Notes: a model not told the origin generated them from the sequence alone. Shown: positions 29,291-38,357, numbered from the stretch's first letter. The stretch: DNA of 64,000 nucleotides from Flavobacterium galactosidilyticum (GCF_020911945.1 NZ_CP087135.1:1972001-2036000); one strand, 5' to 3'. Numbers and translations are program-made.

Positions 29291-29346
29291 CAAATATAAA
29301 ACCTGATTTTGAATTCACAAAGCTTATTTAGATTAAATATCAATAA
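29291..29346 (-). promoter_or_regulatory. Promoter and Fur-like operator of the TonB receptor gene
   Basis: On the minus strand TTG (29318-29320), 19 bases and TATATTTG (29291-29298) form a full Bacteroidota promoter. Immediately upstream lies TTATTTAGATTAAATATCAATAA (split here as TTATTTAGATT / AAATATCAATAA, 29324-29346). Nine of its 11 base pairs are symmetric, like an iron-responsive Fur box. The placement suits repression of iron uptake, which is inference. Confidence 0.55.
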
Positions 29347-29502
29347 TAATTTTAACTTTTTATTAGTTAATTGAAAATCAATATTTTAAAATTAAAATTT
29401 AACTATTGTTGCACGTAGGATGTTATTATATTGGATAAATCTAGCTCTGAAAATGAATAATATCGGACTAAATTTAGTGGCGAAATAACTCAATTTTAAA
29501 TG

Positions 29503-31815
29503 TTACTGACTGTTTTTGAGTATTTTATAAACGAGATCTTTAGTTGGTTTCTGATCTTTCAATTTTTCTCGAACAATATCAAAAGGTACTTTAAAATTGC
29601 AACCTTCTTTATAATTGCTGCATCCATAAGCAGTTTTCCCTTTTAAAACAGTTCCTTTTTGACACTTTGGACAAGCCAATACTTCCGAAGTAGTTTTAAT
29701 TTCGACCGTTGGAGTAGGAGTAGTAGTTTTTTTAGGTTCAAATTTGAGTATAAAGTTTTCGTCAAAGCGAAGTAAGCCTTCTACAGTTCCAGCATCCGTT
29801 TTAAAGTCTTTTAAATTTACAGTCGAACCTTTCTGTAGTAATCGCAAGTATTGATTCTCCGATATTTTTTTATCTGCAAAAACATAAGGTAATAAAAAGG
29901 TGCAACCTTGTTTGTAGTCGCTACAACCATACGCTGACTTTCCTTTAATAATAGTACCCTTTTTACATTTCGGACAAGCTTCCGCCAAGATTCCTGCGGC
30001 TTTCTTTTTTTCTACTTTAACCACTTCTTTTTGAACAGTTCCAACATGCGAAATAGTAGCGTGTCGCTTTTCACTACGGACTTCATCTACTAAAACTTCA
30101 ATCATGCGCTTCATATTATTGATAAACGAACCAGCGGTATAGGTTCCTTTTTCAATATCTTTCAGTTGCTTTTCCCAAGAGCCTGTCAACTCAGCCGATT
30201 TTACGAGTTCATTTTGAATAGTATCAATCAGTTGAATTCCTGTTGGAGTAGGTAATACTTGCTTTTTGTTTCTTACAATATATTGTCTTCTAAAAAGTGT
30301 CTCTATAATATTAGCACGAGTCGATGGTCGGCCAATGCCGTTTTCTTTCATTAATTCACGTAAATCTTCATCATCAACTTGTTTACCGGCAGTTTCCATG
30401 GCACGTAATAAAGTCGCCTCTGTAAACTGATTAGGTGGTTTCGTTTCCTTTTCTAAAAACGATGGTTGGTGCGGCCCTTTTTCGCCCACTATAAAACTCG
30501 GTAATAAATCAGCTTCTTTTTCTTTGTTATTCGGATCTTCAAAAACAACGCGAAATCCCTTCTTCAAGATTTCTTTTCCAGTGGTTTTAAAAACGACATC
30601 AGCTGCTTTTCCTAAAACTGTTGTATTGGCAACCAAGCAATCATCATAGAAAACGGCAATAAAGCGCTTTGTAATAATATCATACACTTGTTGCTGATTG
30701 TATTGCAATTTATTTTGAACTCCCGTTGGTATAATAGCGTGGTGATCTGTTACTTTTTTATCATTAAAAACTTTAGGTGATTTTTTAATCTTTTTGCCTA
30801 AAAGCGGTTCGGTCAACGCTGCATAATTAGTTAAATTTTGCAAAATACCAGCTACTTTTGGATAGATGTCATTTGGTAAAAAGGCAGTGTCCACTCTGGG
30901 ATAAGTCACTACTTTTTGTTCGTATAAAGTTTGGACAATTTTTAAGGTTTCGTCAGCTGAGAAACCAAACTTCGTATTACAATATACTTGTAAACCTGTT
31001 AAGTCAAAAAGTTTGGGCGCAAATTCATTTCCGTTCTTTTTTTCGACAGAAATAATTTCGAACTCACTTTCCTTCACTTTATTGGCCAAAAGTTCTCCAT
31101 CATCCTTTTTTAGAAAACGTCCTTCTTCATAACTAAATAGAATATCTCTATAAAGCGTTTGCAATTCCCAATAGGGTTGCGGTTTGAAATTCTCAATTTC
31201 CTTCCAGCGGTCGACAACCATCGCTAAGGTTGGCGTTTGTACTCGACCAATTGACAAAACTTGTTTGTATCCGCCATGTTTTACGGTATACAAGCGCGTC
31301 GCATTCATACCGAGCAACCAGTCGCCAATAGCTCTGGAAAATCCGGCATAATATAAATTATCGTAATTAGCTGATGGTTTTAGATTTTGAAAGCCCTCTT
31401 TTATCGCTTCAGTAGTTAAGGATGAAATCCATAAACGCTGCACTTCGCCTTTGTATTGCGCTTCGTTCATCACCCAGCGTTGTATGAGCTCTCCTTCTTG
31501 TCCAGCATCCCCGCAGTTGATGACTAAGGAGGCTTTGTCAAACAAAGATTTTATTATCTTAAACTGCTTTTGAATTCCTGAATTCTCCACTACTTTGGTT
31601 TCGAATTTTTCAGGAAGCATAGGCAAATTATTCAAATCCCAACTTTTCCAATGCGGTTTGTAATCGTTCGGTTCTTTTAAGGTGCATAAGTGTCCAAAGG
31701 TGTACGTAACCGCATAACCATTACCTTCATAATAGCCATCGTGTTTAGTATTCGCTCCTAAAACGGATGCGATTTCTCTTGCTACACTTGGTTTTTCGGC
31801 AATACAGACCTTCAT
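29503..31815 (-). CDS. topB: DNA topoisomerase III (type IA)
   Basis: 770 residues. N-terminal Toprim domain (KVCIAEKPSVAREIASVLG, then NCGDAGQEGELIQR), type IA core with the catalytic tyrosine in VVTYPRVDTAFLP (Tyr305), and GIGRPSTRANIIETLF. Two C-terminal topoisomerase zinc-binding motifs repeat as CPKCKKGTIIKGKSAYGCSD and CPKCQKGTVLKGKTAYGCSN. It relaxes and decatenates single-stranded or precatenated DNA. TopB-type enzymes of this form are common in Bacteroidota, sometimes on mobile elements, but there are no such neighbours here. A reduced Flavo-1-like repeat lies about 95 bases upstream of its start. Confidence 0.95.
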   Translation of the reverse strand: MKVCIAEKPSVAREIASVLGANTKHDGYYEGNGYAVTYTFGHLCTLKEPNDYKPHWKSWDLNNLPMLPEKFETKVVENSGIQKQFKIIKSLFDKASLVINCGDAGQEGELIQRWVMNEAQYKGEVQRLWISSLTTEAIKEGFQNLKPSANYDNLYYAGFSRAIGDWLLGMNATRLYTVKHGGYKQVLSIGRVQTPTLAMVVDRWKEIENFKPQPYWELQTLYRDILFSYEEGRFLKKDDGELLANKVKESEFEIISVEKKNGNEFAPKLFDLTGLQVYCNTKFGFSADETLKIVQTLYEQKVVTYPRVDTAFLPNDIYPKVAGILQNLTNYAALTEPLLGKKIKKSPKVFNDKKVTDHHAIIPTGVQNKLQYNQQQVYDIITKRFIAVFYDDCLVANTTVLGKAADVVFKTTGKEILKKGFRVVFEDPNNKEKEADLLPSFIVGEKGPHQPSFLEKETKPPNQFTEATLLRAMETAGKQVDDEDLRELMKENGIGRPSTRANIIETLFRRQYIVRNKKQVLPTPTGIQLIDTIQNELVKSAELTGSWEKQLKDIEKGTYTAGSFINNMKRMIEVLVDEVRSEKRHATISHVGTVQKEVVKVEKKKAAGILAEACPKCKKGTIIKGKSAYGCSDYKQGCTFLLPYVFADKKISENQYLRLLQKGSTVNLKDFKTDAGTVEGLLRFDENFILKFEPKKTTTPTPTVEIKTTSEVLACPKCQKGTVLKGKTAYGCSNYKEGCNFKVPFDIVREKLKDQKPTKDLVYKILKNSQ

Positions 31816-31909
31816 TTTTTCCTTATTATTTGAGGGCGCAAATTAGGAATTTAGAATTTGGTATTAAAAAGAAATCCGAACGAGTTATGAACGAATAAGC
31901 AAGTTGAAG

Positions 31910-31955
31910 TTTTTTTAGGAGCAGAACGACTAGCTTTTTCAAGTACTAGCAGGGC
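31910..31955 (-). repeat. Reduced Flavo-1-like element, copy B
   Basis: On the minus strand this reads TAGCCCTGCTAGTACTTG, then about 15 bases, then CTGCTCCTAAAAAAAC. It keeps the 5' box TAGCCCTG and the 3' box GCTCCTAAAAAA seen in the other copies but lacks most of the interior. CTAGTACTTG/AAGCTAG can still form a small hairpin. Confidence 0.45.
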
Positions 31956-32034
31956 TATAATGGCGAATCCTTTTCATACTAATGAGAGTGCTATAAGTTT
32001 ATATACTCTTGTAGAAAAAAAACTTAAATGTTTT

Positions 32035-32520
32035 CTATTTAATTTTAGCCATTAGGTATTTCTCTGTGCTTGATTTTCCGTGCTGTATTCCAGAAATTTC
32101 AGCAATAATGCTGTCTTTTGAAATTTGAGAATAAGTGATTTTTTGAGGATAATCATGTTTTGTATTTTCAAAAACCAATTGTTTTTCTGTAGATGTCGTT
32201 AGGTTAAAAGCAACTGGTTTGTCCTCGTTTTGACCTTTTATTGTTGCAGTATATGTTAGCGCTTCACCTTTTTGTTGCAAATTAATGGATTCAAAATGCA
32301 AGGTGTCTTTCCCCTTTGTAAAATAAGAAGTCGCCTTATAGGTACTGTCATTTACCTTTTCCCAATTTTCAGTAAGTGATCCCTCCACTGATTTATTTTC
32401 CCAATTGCCCAATAGCCAATGTGCTAATTTGATTTTGTCTTTCTCAGTTCCTTCTGAATTTGAATTTTTACAAGCGGTAAAAGCTAAAAGTAATACGAGT
32501 ATGGTGATTTTGTTTTTCAT
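32035..32520 (-). CDS. DUF6265-like lipoprotein
   Basis: 161 residues with lipobox LAFTAC (Cys17). The mature part starts with LAHWLLGNWENKSVEGSLTENW and runs as a small beta-barrel with HFESINLQQKGEAL, VFENTKHDYPQKITY and SIIAEISGI. This resembles the DUF6265 family of lipocalin-like bacterial lipoproteins, whose function is unknown. A TATATTTTTG-type -7 box (32558-32565) precedes it. It has no operon partner. Confidence 0.8.
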   Translation of the reverse strand: MKNKITILVLLLAFTACKNSNSEGTEKDKIKLAHWLLGNWENKSVEGSLTENWEKVNDSTYKATSYFTKGKDTLHFESINLQQKGEALTYTATIKGQNEDKPVAFNLTTSTEKQLVFENTKHDYPQKITYSQISKDSIIAEISGIQHGKSSTEKYLMAKIK

Positions 32521-32557
32521 GTCAAATTATAGTTAAAAGTTAATAGAGTTAACTATA

Positions 32558-32565
32558 CAAAAATA
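32558..32565 (-). promoter_or_regulatory. -7 promoter box of the DUF6265-like lipoprotein gene
   Basis: TATTTTTG on the minus strand is an exact match to TAnnTTTG, about 38 bases upstream of the start codon. No TTG is found at the usual spacing. Confidence 0.4.
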
Positions 32566-32775
32566 TGAAAAAGACAGTAACTAGCCTAGATAATAAATGG
32601 AGGGAGAAATTGGACTTTTTGTTATCAGTTTAGATCTTTAATCAGTTTTTAAATAATGTATTAAAGTCTGAAAAAGTATCCGCTAAATTGTAACTACCAT
32701 TTTGCGTTTTCAAAGAATAATTAAATTTTCAGTCAAGATAATGATGGGAAGTTATCTCTATTACCTTTTAAAAAA

Positions 32776-34059
32776 TTATTGTTCACATGGAAGATAAATG
32801 TCAAATTGAGCACCGTGATTTAGTTTTCCTGTACCAGTAATTATTCCATTATGATTCTCAACTATCTTTCTTGCAATCGTCAGTCCTATTCCTGTTCCAG
32901 AATATTCTTTTCTATCATTTAAGCGCTGGAATATGTCAAAAATCTTGTCTTTATATTGCGGTTCAAACCCAATACCATTGTCAATAATGCTGATGTGGTG
33001 ATGATCTGTGTTTAAATTAAAATCTATACTACTCGATTCGTCGTATTTTATAAAATCACAACTAATGGTAATGTGAGGTTTTTGTCCGGGAATAGAAAAT
33101 TTAAGGGAATTGCTAACTAAGTTTTGAATTAATTGTCGGAATTGAAATGGAATTATGTTTACTTCACATAAGTTCTGAATTTCGATAATGGCATCTCGAT
33201 CTTGTACCTCTTCTTTCAGCATTTCCAGAGCTTCTTTCACCACTTGGTTTAAATCACTATTTACAAATTTTCGTTGCGTTGTATTTGTTCTTGAATAAGC
33301 AAGCAAATCATTTATCAATGTTTGCATGTGCAATGCAGAAAGTTTAGTCCGTTCTACATAATACTTACCCATTGCAGATAAATTGTCGTATTCCTCGACA
33401 AAAATTCTACCAGAAAAAGATTGAATTTTTCGTAAAGGTTCTTGTAAATCATGACTCGAGATATATGTAAATGACTCAATTTCCTTATTTGCAATAAGCA
33501 ATTCGTTTGCCCGTTTTTCTTTTTCTTTATTCTGAAACTCTAACTCTTGATTGGCTATAACTAACTCGTTAGCTCGGTTTTGCTTTTCTTGATTTTGGAA
33601 TGCTAATTCTTGATTCGCAATAATTAATTCAGCCGCGCGATTTTCCTTTTCTTGATTTTGAAATTCAAGTTCAGTATTGGCGACAATTAATTCATCTGCT
33701 CTTTTTTGTTTTTCTTGATTTTGGAATGCTAATTCTTGATTCGCAATAATTAATTCGGCAGCACGGTTTTCTTTTTCTTCATTCTGAAATTTAAGCTCAG
33801 TGTTAGCTACAATTAATTCTTCAGCGCGTTTTTCTTTTTCTTGATTCTGATATATTAATTCTTGATTGGCAATGATTAATTCAGCTACAAGGATCTTGTT
33901 TTCTTTGTTTTGAAAAATAAGTTCAGCGTTAGCTTTACTTAATTGATTTTCAAGTTTTTTTATTTCAATAATTTGCAGTTCTAAATTTTTATTAGCTAGT
34001 AATAATGTATTAGAATACGCATTGTCACTCTCCTCTTCACCACTAATTTTCTTTGACAT
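32776..34059 (-). CDS. Cytoplasmic histidine kinase with 21-residue coiled-coil repeats
   Basis: 427 residues, no membrane segment. Residues about 40-195 are a long coiled coil built from seven 21-residue units of the type ELIIANQELAFQNQEKxxRA. It runs directly into the phosphoacceptor helix (SSHDLQEPLRKIQSF, His203) and an ATPase domain (LIQNLVSNSLKFS, IDNGIGFE, GTGIGLTIARKIV). There is no recognisable sensor domain, so the coiled coil may be the input or a dimerisation rod. Similar kinases occur in several Bacteroidota. A TACCTTTG box lies 40 bases upstream. No response regulator is adjacent. Confidence 0.92.
   Translation of the reverse strand: MSKKISGEEESDNAYSNTLLLANKNLELQIIEIKKLENQLSKANAELIFQNKENKILVAELIIANQELIYQNQEKEKRAEELIVANTELKFQNEEKENRAAELIIANQELAFQNQEKQKRADELIVANTELEFQNQEKENRAAELIIANQELAFQNQEKQNRANELVIANQELEFQNKEKEKRANELLIANKEIESFTYISSHDLQEPLRKIQSFSGRIFVEEYDNLSAMGKYYVERTKLSALHMQTLINDLLAYSRTNTTQRKFVNSDLNQVVKEALEMLKEEVQDRDAIIEIQNLCEVNIIPFQFRQLIQNLVSNSLKFSIPGQKPHITISCDFIKYDESSSIDFNLNTDHHHISIIDNGIGFEPQYKDKIFDIFQRLNDRKEYSGTGIGLTIARKIVENHNGIITGTGKLNHGAQFDIYLPCEQ
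33500..33885 (-). repeat. Tandem 63-bp repeats encoding the kinase coiled coil
   Basis: Seven units with a 21-codon period (residues 60, 81, 102, 123, 144, 165 and 186 start with EL). The DNA units are similar to each other, especially around GCAATAATTAATTC and TTGATTTTGGAATGC on the plus strand, so they could expand or shrink by recombination. Confidence 0.85.
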
Positions 34060-34098
34060 ACAAACTATTTTTTACTCCATTATTCTTTTAAAGCGCCT

Positions 34099-34106
34099 CA
34101 AAGGTA
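34099..34106 (-). promoter_or_regulatory. -7 promoter box of the coiled-coil kinase gene
   Basis: TACCTTTG on the minus strand exactly fits TAnnTTTG and lies 40 bases upstream of the start codon. No TTG is present at the usual spacing. Confidence 0.4.
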
Positions 34107-34254
34107 ATGTAAGATGTTGTGTAATTTTCACTTTACTAATTAAGTTTGAGTAAATTAGTAATAAGTGTCAAAAAAACGGGATAGACTTTAGTGATTTTAG
34201 AAGCGCAAGCAGAGGAAATAATAACAAATGCCACTATGATTATACTGCAAAAAA

Positions 34255-34273
34255 AAGAGGCGTTTTAGCCTCT
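34255..34273 (-). terminator. Hairpin after the decayed ORF
   Basis: AGAGGC and GCCTCT form a compact stem with a short loop; on the minus strand it is followed by a run of T. It lies directly after the stop of the decayed reading frame at 34282-34437. Confidence 0.7.
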
Positions 34274-34281
34274 AGTAATCG

Positions 34282-34437
34282 ATTAACCAACTTTACGATA
34301 ATTCCATAGTGTTGACGGCATGTAATCGGTTCCGTTCAATTCAGCTTTCATCGTTCGTGCTGCGCACGAAACGAATCTAGCTGTTGGGTTTCTTCAGCAA
34401 AATTTTTCTGTAATTCTTAGAATTCTTGTTTGTTCAT
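34282..34437 (-). pseudogene. Decayed small gene with an internal stop and frameshift
   Basis: From ATG (34435-34437) the minus strand reads MNKQEF, a stop, then ELQKNFAEETQQLDSFRAQHER and another stop. A one-base overlap then leads to MKAELNGTDYMPSTLWNYRK and the final stop. The three pieces together look like one protein of about 50 residues broken twice. A TAATTTTG box (34451-34458) lies upstream and a terminator downstream. No family recognised. Confidence 0.5.
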
Positions 34438-34450
34438 TTTCTATTTATGC

Positions 34451-34492
34451 CAAAATTACAGTTAACTCATTTGTATCTGTGAGAAAATCACA
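34451..34492 (-). promoter_or_regulatory. Residual promoter with TGTGA-N5-TCACA palindrome
   Basis: TAATTTTG on the minus strand (34451-34458) is a full -7 match before the decayed gene. About 20 bases upstream, where the -33 element would be, is the palindrome TGTGA-gaaaa-TCACA (34478-34492), reminiscent of a Crp/Fnr-type site but with five rather than six spacer bases. Confidence 0.35.
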
Positions 34493-34635
34493 TAAAGCCA
34501 ACCAATTATGACTGGCTATGTGGTATAGCAATCACACATTATTTATCTTCAAATATATTGTTTTTTTTCTTGCAAACTAGAGTCTATTTTAAATTTAGAA
34601 GAGAATTCTAAAACATAGTATTTAGCACAAAACCC

Positions 34636-34723
34636 ATAGCCCTGATAGTAGCGGCATCCTTTTCCTTGCTGGTTTCAGCAAGGAAAAGATAGAGCGGATA
34701 GCAGGAAACAGCTCCTAAAAAAA
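34636..34723 (+). ncRNA. Flavo-1-like structured repeat, copy C
   Basis: Starts TAGCCCTGATAGTAGCGGCA and ends GCTCCTAAAAAAAC. The centre holds the hairpin TCCTTGCTG/CAGCAAGGA. Conserved GCATCC can pair with GGATAGC, and GAGC with GCTC near the 3' end, giving a nested structure. It lies 70 bases upstream of the prfA start, on the same strand and just before its promoter, so it is not part of the prfA leader if the TATTTTTG box is used. Confidence 0.55.
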
Positions 34724-34762
34724 CTTGGAACTTTAAACATTATACTTTAAACAAAAATTTTG

Positions 34763-34770
34763 TATTTTTG
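34763..34770 (+). promoter_or_regulatory. -7 promoter box of prfA
   Basis: TATTTTTG exactly fits TAnnTTTG and is followed by CACTCC near the expected transcription start. It overlaps a possible TTG start codon at 34768, which rules that start out and supports ATG at 34795. Confidence 0.6.
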
Positions 34771-34794
34771 CACTCCAATAAAAGGATTAAGTAT

Positions 34795-35871
34795 ATGTTA
34801 GATAGACTTCAAATAGTAAAACAACGTTTCGATGAGATTTCGGATTTAATCATTCAGCCAGATGTAATCTCGGATCAGAAGCGTTATGTGCAATTGAATC
34901 AAGAGTATAAAAGTTTAAAAGCTTTAGCTGAAAAACGCGATGAATACGTAGTGTTGATGGCGAATATCGATGAAGCAAACGAAATAATTGCGGATAATAG
35001 TGATGCGGATATGACCGAAATGGCCAAAATGCAACTAGACGAAGCAAAAGAGAGATTACCAGCGCTGGAAGAGGAAATCAAATTTATGTTGATCCCTAAA
35101 GATGCAGAGGATGCTAAAAATGTAATGGTGGAGATTCGTGCTGGAACGGGTGGAGATGAAGCGAGTATTTTTGCAGGTGATTTATTTCGTATGTACACAA
35201 AATACTGTGAAAACAGGGGTTGGAGAACTTCGGTTGTGGATATGAATGAAGGAACATCTGGCGGTTTCAAAGAGGTGATTTTTGAAGTTAGCGGTGAAGA
35301 TGTTTACGGAACTTTAAAGTTTGAAGCGGGTGTTCATCGTGTGCAACGTGTACCACAAACGGAAACGCAAGGTCGTGTGCATACATCAGCAGCTACGGTT
35401 ATGGTGCTTCCAGAAGCGGAAGAGTTTGACGTGCAAATTGATATGAATGATGTGCGTGTTGACTTTTTCTGTTCGTCAGGACCAGGAGGACAATCGGTAA
35501 ATACTACAAAATCTGCCGTACGTTTGACACACATTCCTACTGGATTAGTAGCACAATGTCAGGATCAAAAATCGCAACATAAGAATAAGGATAAAGCTTT
35601 TGGTGTTTTACGTTCTCGTTTGTACGAACAAGAATTAGCTAAAAAGCAAGCTGAGGATGCTACAAAACGTACTTCGCAAGTAAGTTCAGGTGACCGTTCT
35701 GCAAAGATTCGTACCTATAATTATTCACAAGGACGTGTAACGGATCACCGAATTGGAATGGACGTTTTTGATATGGATGGTGTAATGAACGGAAAAATCC
35801 AGAAACTAATTGACGAATTACAATTAGTTAACAACATGGAAAAATTAAAAGAGGCTAGTGAAGTATTCTAA
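34795..35871 (+). CDS. prfA: Peptide chain release factor 1
   Basis: 358 residues with start at ATG 34795. A longer frame from TTG 34768 would begin inside the promoter and lacks conserved sequence. The peptidyl-hydrolysis motif GGQ (231-233) lies in [18 protein letters not shown]. The stop-codon-reading tripeptide PxT is PQT (187-189) in [16 protein letters not shown], which identifies RF1 (UAA/UAG) rather than RF2. N-terminal PCRF domain is complete. It acts on the ribosome to release finished proteins. A prmC methyltransferase gene, often nearby in other bacteria, is not in view. A hairpin terminator follows. Confidence 0.97.
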   Translation: MLDRLQIVKQRFDEISDLIIQPDVISDQKRYVQLNQEYKSLKALAEKRDEYVVLMANIDEANEIIADNSDADMTEMAKMQLDEAKERLPALEEEIKFMLIPKDAEDAKNVMVEIRAGTGGDEASIFAGDLFRMYTKYCENRGWRTSVVDMNEGTSGGFKEVIFEVSGEDVYGTLKFEAGVHRVQRVPQTETQGRVHTSAATVMVLPEAEEFDVQIDMNDVRVDFFCSSGPGGQSVNTTKSAVRLTHIPTGLVAQCQDQKSQHKNKDKAFGVLRSRLYEQELAKKQAEDATKRTSQVSSGDRSAKIRTYNYSQGRVTDHRIGMDVFDMDGVMNGKIQKLIDELQLVNNMEKLKEASEVF

Positions 35872-35896
35872 ATTTTAGAACGGCTTAATTTTAAAT

Positions 35897-35933
35897 AAAA
35901 AACCAGCAAAAAGTACTTTTTTTGCTGGTTTTT
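35897..35933. terminator. Bidirectional terminator between prfA and a lipoprotein gene
   Basis: AAAACCAGCAAAAA and TTTTTGCTGGTTTT form a long stem with a short GTAC-containing loop between two convergent genes, with A- and T-runs on the two sides. Confidence 0.85.
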
Positions 35934-35960
35934 ATGCTTAATGTCAAAAAACTAACCAAT

Positions 35961-36305
35961 TCATTTATTTGCATTAAACATTTGTCTGTTTTCTGTTTTC
36001 TTTTGAAATGCTAGATTACTCAGCGCTTCATACTTTTCTGTTGCGGGATTGATTTTATCATCGAAAATTGTGATGTCCTCTAATTTGTCAATTTCAGTAT
36101 TTAGTTCTTTCGACTTTTCTTCAAAATCTTTAGAGATTTCGTTCCAATTCTTAGTAATATTGGTAGTTTCTTGACTAGCAATGGAATCTACAAACTTTAC
36201 ATAATTTTTAGTTATGAGTTCCGCTTTTTTTTGCTGATCACTTTTACACGAGGAGAAAGTAATCAGGATTGTAAAAAAGCTTAATAGCGCTGCTATAGTT
36301 TTCAT
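35961..36305 (-). CDS. Small lipoprotein of unknown function
   Basis: 114 residues with lipobox ITFSSC (Cys20). The mature part is charged and helical (ITKNYVKFVDSIASQ, SKDFEEKSKELNTEIDKLED), probably a short coiled coil or helical bundle. No family recognised. It stands alone between the prfA terminator and a 266-base spacer in which I see nothing. Confidence 0.7.
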   Translation of the reverse strand: MKTIAALLSFFTILITFSSCKSDQQKKAELITKNYVKFVDSIASQETTNITKNWNEISKDFEEKSKELNTEIDKLEDITIFDDKINPATEKYEALSNLAFQKKTENRQMFNANK

Positions 36306-36571
36306 GTTGATTTTATTATATTTAAAATACTCAGGCTACTTCAAATGAAGTTGTACTAGAACCTTTGTATAGGACTAATTTTAATATGCAAAGTTCCTAT
36401 TTTGAGTAGGATTAGGTGTTATAGGAATTTGAAAATATATTATAAAATTTAAAGGTGGGGTAGTTTTATAATATGATTTTTCTGCTGTAACGTTTGGTTT
36501 CTCTACACGACTCTATTTTGTCTATTGAAAATGTACAGCCATTACTAATAGATTGCAAGTAGTGATGCTTT

Positions 36572-38356
36572 TTACGCTACAGGAAGGTAAATAATAAATG
36601 TTGAGCCTTCGCCAAGGACTCCTTTTGCGAAAATAAATCCTTTGTGGTTGTCTATAATTTTTTTGCAAATAGCAAGACCAATTCCGGTTCCATCATATTC
36701 GTTCTTATTATGTAGCCTATTAAAGAGTATGAAGATTTTTTTAGCATATTCTTGCTCAAAACCTATTCCGTTATCATCAAAGGTTATCTTGTGGTATTTG
36801 TTATTATTCTTAGGTAAAAACTCTTCATCAACATCAATAATTTGAGAATAGTTTATGTTGATAATTGGAGCAATGTCTGCTTTGCTGTATTTTAATGAAT
36901 TGCCTATCAAATTTATAAATAACTGCTGTATCTGAAAAGGTATGACCGCTAAAGTTGGTAAATGATTGCTTTCTATAATTGCTTTTTTATCCTCAATAAT
37001 CTGTACTAATTCTTGTTTTGCGTTTTCAAGTAAACAATTTAGGTCCTTTTCTTCAAAGATATTTTCAATTTTTTTAGTTCTAGAAAATTGCAATAAATCT
37101 TCAATCAGAATTCGCATTCTATTTGTTGATTTCTGTATGCTTCCCACATATTGCTGACCAGCAGTCGATAAATTCGCAAAATCTTTAGTTATTAATCTAG
37201 AAAGAAAAGTTTCTATTTTACGTAAAGGCTCTTGTAAATCATGACTAGCAATATAATTGAAAGCAGTTAATTCTTTATTGTTGCTTTCTAATTCTCTGTT
37301 GCGTTCCTCAATTAATATTTTAGACTTAACTTCCTCGGTTATATCTCTGGTCGTACCTACATAGGTTTTGTTTTCATCAGACGTATGAACCACTTGCCCC
37401 ATTCCTTTAAAGTAGCGTATCACACCATCTTTTCTCACAACTCTATAGGTAAATGGGGGTAGATTACTGTCGTGAACAGCATTCTTGGTGCTCTCAATAA
37501 CAAAGTCTAAATCGTCTGGATGAACAAATTTCAAATATTCCTCCTTACTGGCTTTAAATGATTGAGGTTCGCAGCCCAGTAGCCTATATTCATTATCAGA
37601 AAAAGTATATTCGTTGGTTTCGAGATTTAATTGCCAGCTTCCAAAACTCCCTACTATTTCCGATAGCTTACTAGCCTCAATTGCTATAGAAAGTGTGCGA
37701 ATAGTTTCTTTTAGTACTACTAAATCCCTATTCATCTTGATAAATGCAATAGTAATTAGTATTAGCGTTACTATTAGCGTTAAATAGATAAATATTGGGG
37801 TATAATTCATTGTGGCAGTATAATCGATCTGCCTATTTTTTAAGAGGTTATTTTGTGTAATAATCATTTCTTCCATTTTAAATCGAATGGAATCCATGGT
37901 TTGTTTACCAATGATTAAATTAGTCCGAAACGTTTTTTCATCAAACTCATTACGCTTCATCAGGTGAAGCGATTTAGAAAGATAATTTTGTCTTTTGTTG
38001 ATAAAATAGCGAAGCTTTTTTAAATTGCTTTGCTGTGTTCTACTGCCAGAAGTTAAAAATTCTACTCTTTTATAAGATTCTTTTATTAATGCAGTAGAAT
38101 TATAATACGGTTTTAGAAACTCATCGTCATTGGACAAGAGGTAGCCTCTTTGCCCAGTTTCAGCATCTTTTATGTAAGAAATTAAACGTTCTAATTCAAT
38201 ATTTACTTCATAACTATTATTTACATACGTTGCCGATTTTTTTAAAACTGTTATATGCTTGAATGTAATACCACCTATAAAAAATATAATCGCTACCGAA
38301 ATGACGAAAGTTATTTTTAGGAATAATGGTGATTTATGAACCTGGAATTGTTTCAT
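36572..38356 (-). CDS. CHASE3-PAS histidine kinase
   Basis: 594 residues. Two transmembrane segments (about 12-34 and 185-207) flank a CHASE3 sensor domain, marked by LISYIKDAETGQRGYLLSND. Then come a PAS domain (about 225-345), a phosphoacceptor helix (NYIASHDLQEPLRKIETF, His372) and an ATPase domain (LFINLIGNSLKYS, DDNGIGFE, GTGIGLAICKKII). The C-terminal kinase half closely resembles that of the coiled-coil kinase at 32776-34059. It is the last gene of a three-gene operon with a response regulator (one base before) and an AraC-type regulator. Confidence 0.93.
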   Translation of the reverse strand: MKQFQVHKSPLFLKITFVISVAIIFFIGGITFKHITVLKKSATYVNNSYEVNIELERLISYIKDAETGQRGYLLSNDDEFLKPYYNSTALIKESYKRVEFLTSGSRTQQSNLKKLRYFINKRQNYLSKSLHLMKRNEFDEKTFRTNLIIGKQTMDSIRFKMEEMIITQNNLLKNRQIDYTATMNYTPIFIYLTLIVTLILITIAFIKMNRDLVVLKETIRTLSIAIEASKLSEIVGSFGSWQLNLETNEYTFSDNEYRLLGCEPQSFKASKEEYLKFVHPDDLDFVIESTKNAVHDSNLPPFTYRVVRKDGVIRYFKGMGQVVHTSDENKTYVGTTRDITEEVKSKILIEERNRELESNNKELTAFNYIASHDLQEPLRKIETFLSRLITKDFANLSTAGQQYVGSIQKSTNRMRILIEDLLQFSRTKKIENIFEEKDLNCLLENAKQELVQIIEDKKAIIESNHLPTLAVIPFQIQQLFINLIGNSLKYSKADIAPIININYSQIIDVDEEFLPKNNNKYHKITFDDNGIGFEQEYAKKIFILFNRLHNKNEYDGTGIGLAICKKIIDNHKGFIFAKGVLGEGSTFIIYLPVA

Positions 38357-38357
38357 T

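Noticed and set aside
29503..31815. topB as a sign of an integrative element
   Set aside because: No integrase, transfer or mobilisation genes and no attachment repeats are seen around it.
34768..34794. TTG start extending prfA
   Set aside because: The extension overlaps the -7 promoter box; conserved RF1 sequence begins at ATG 34795.
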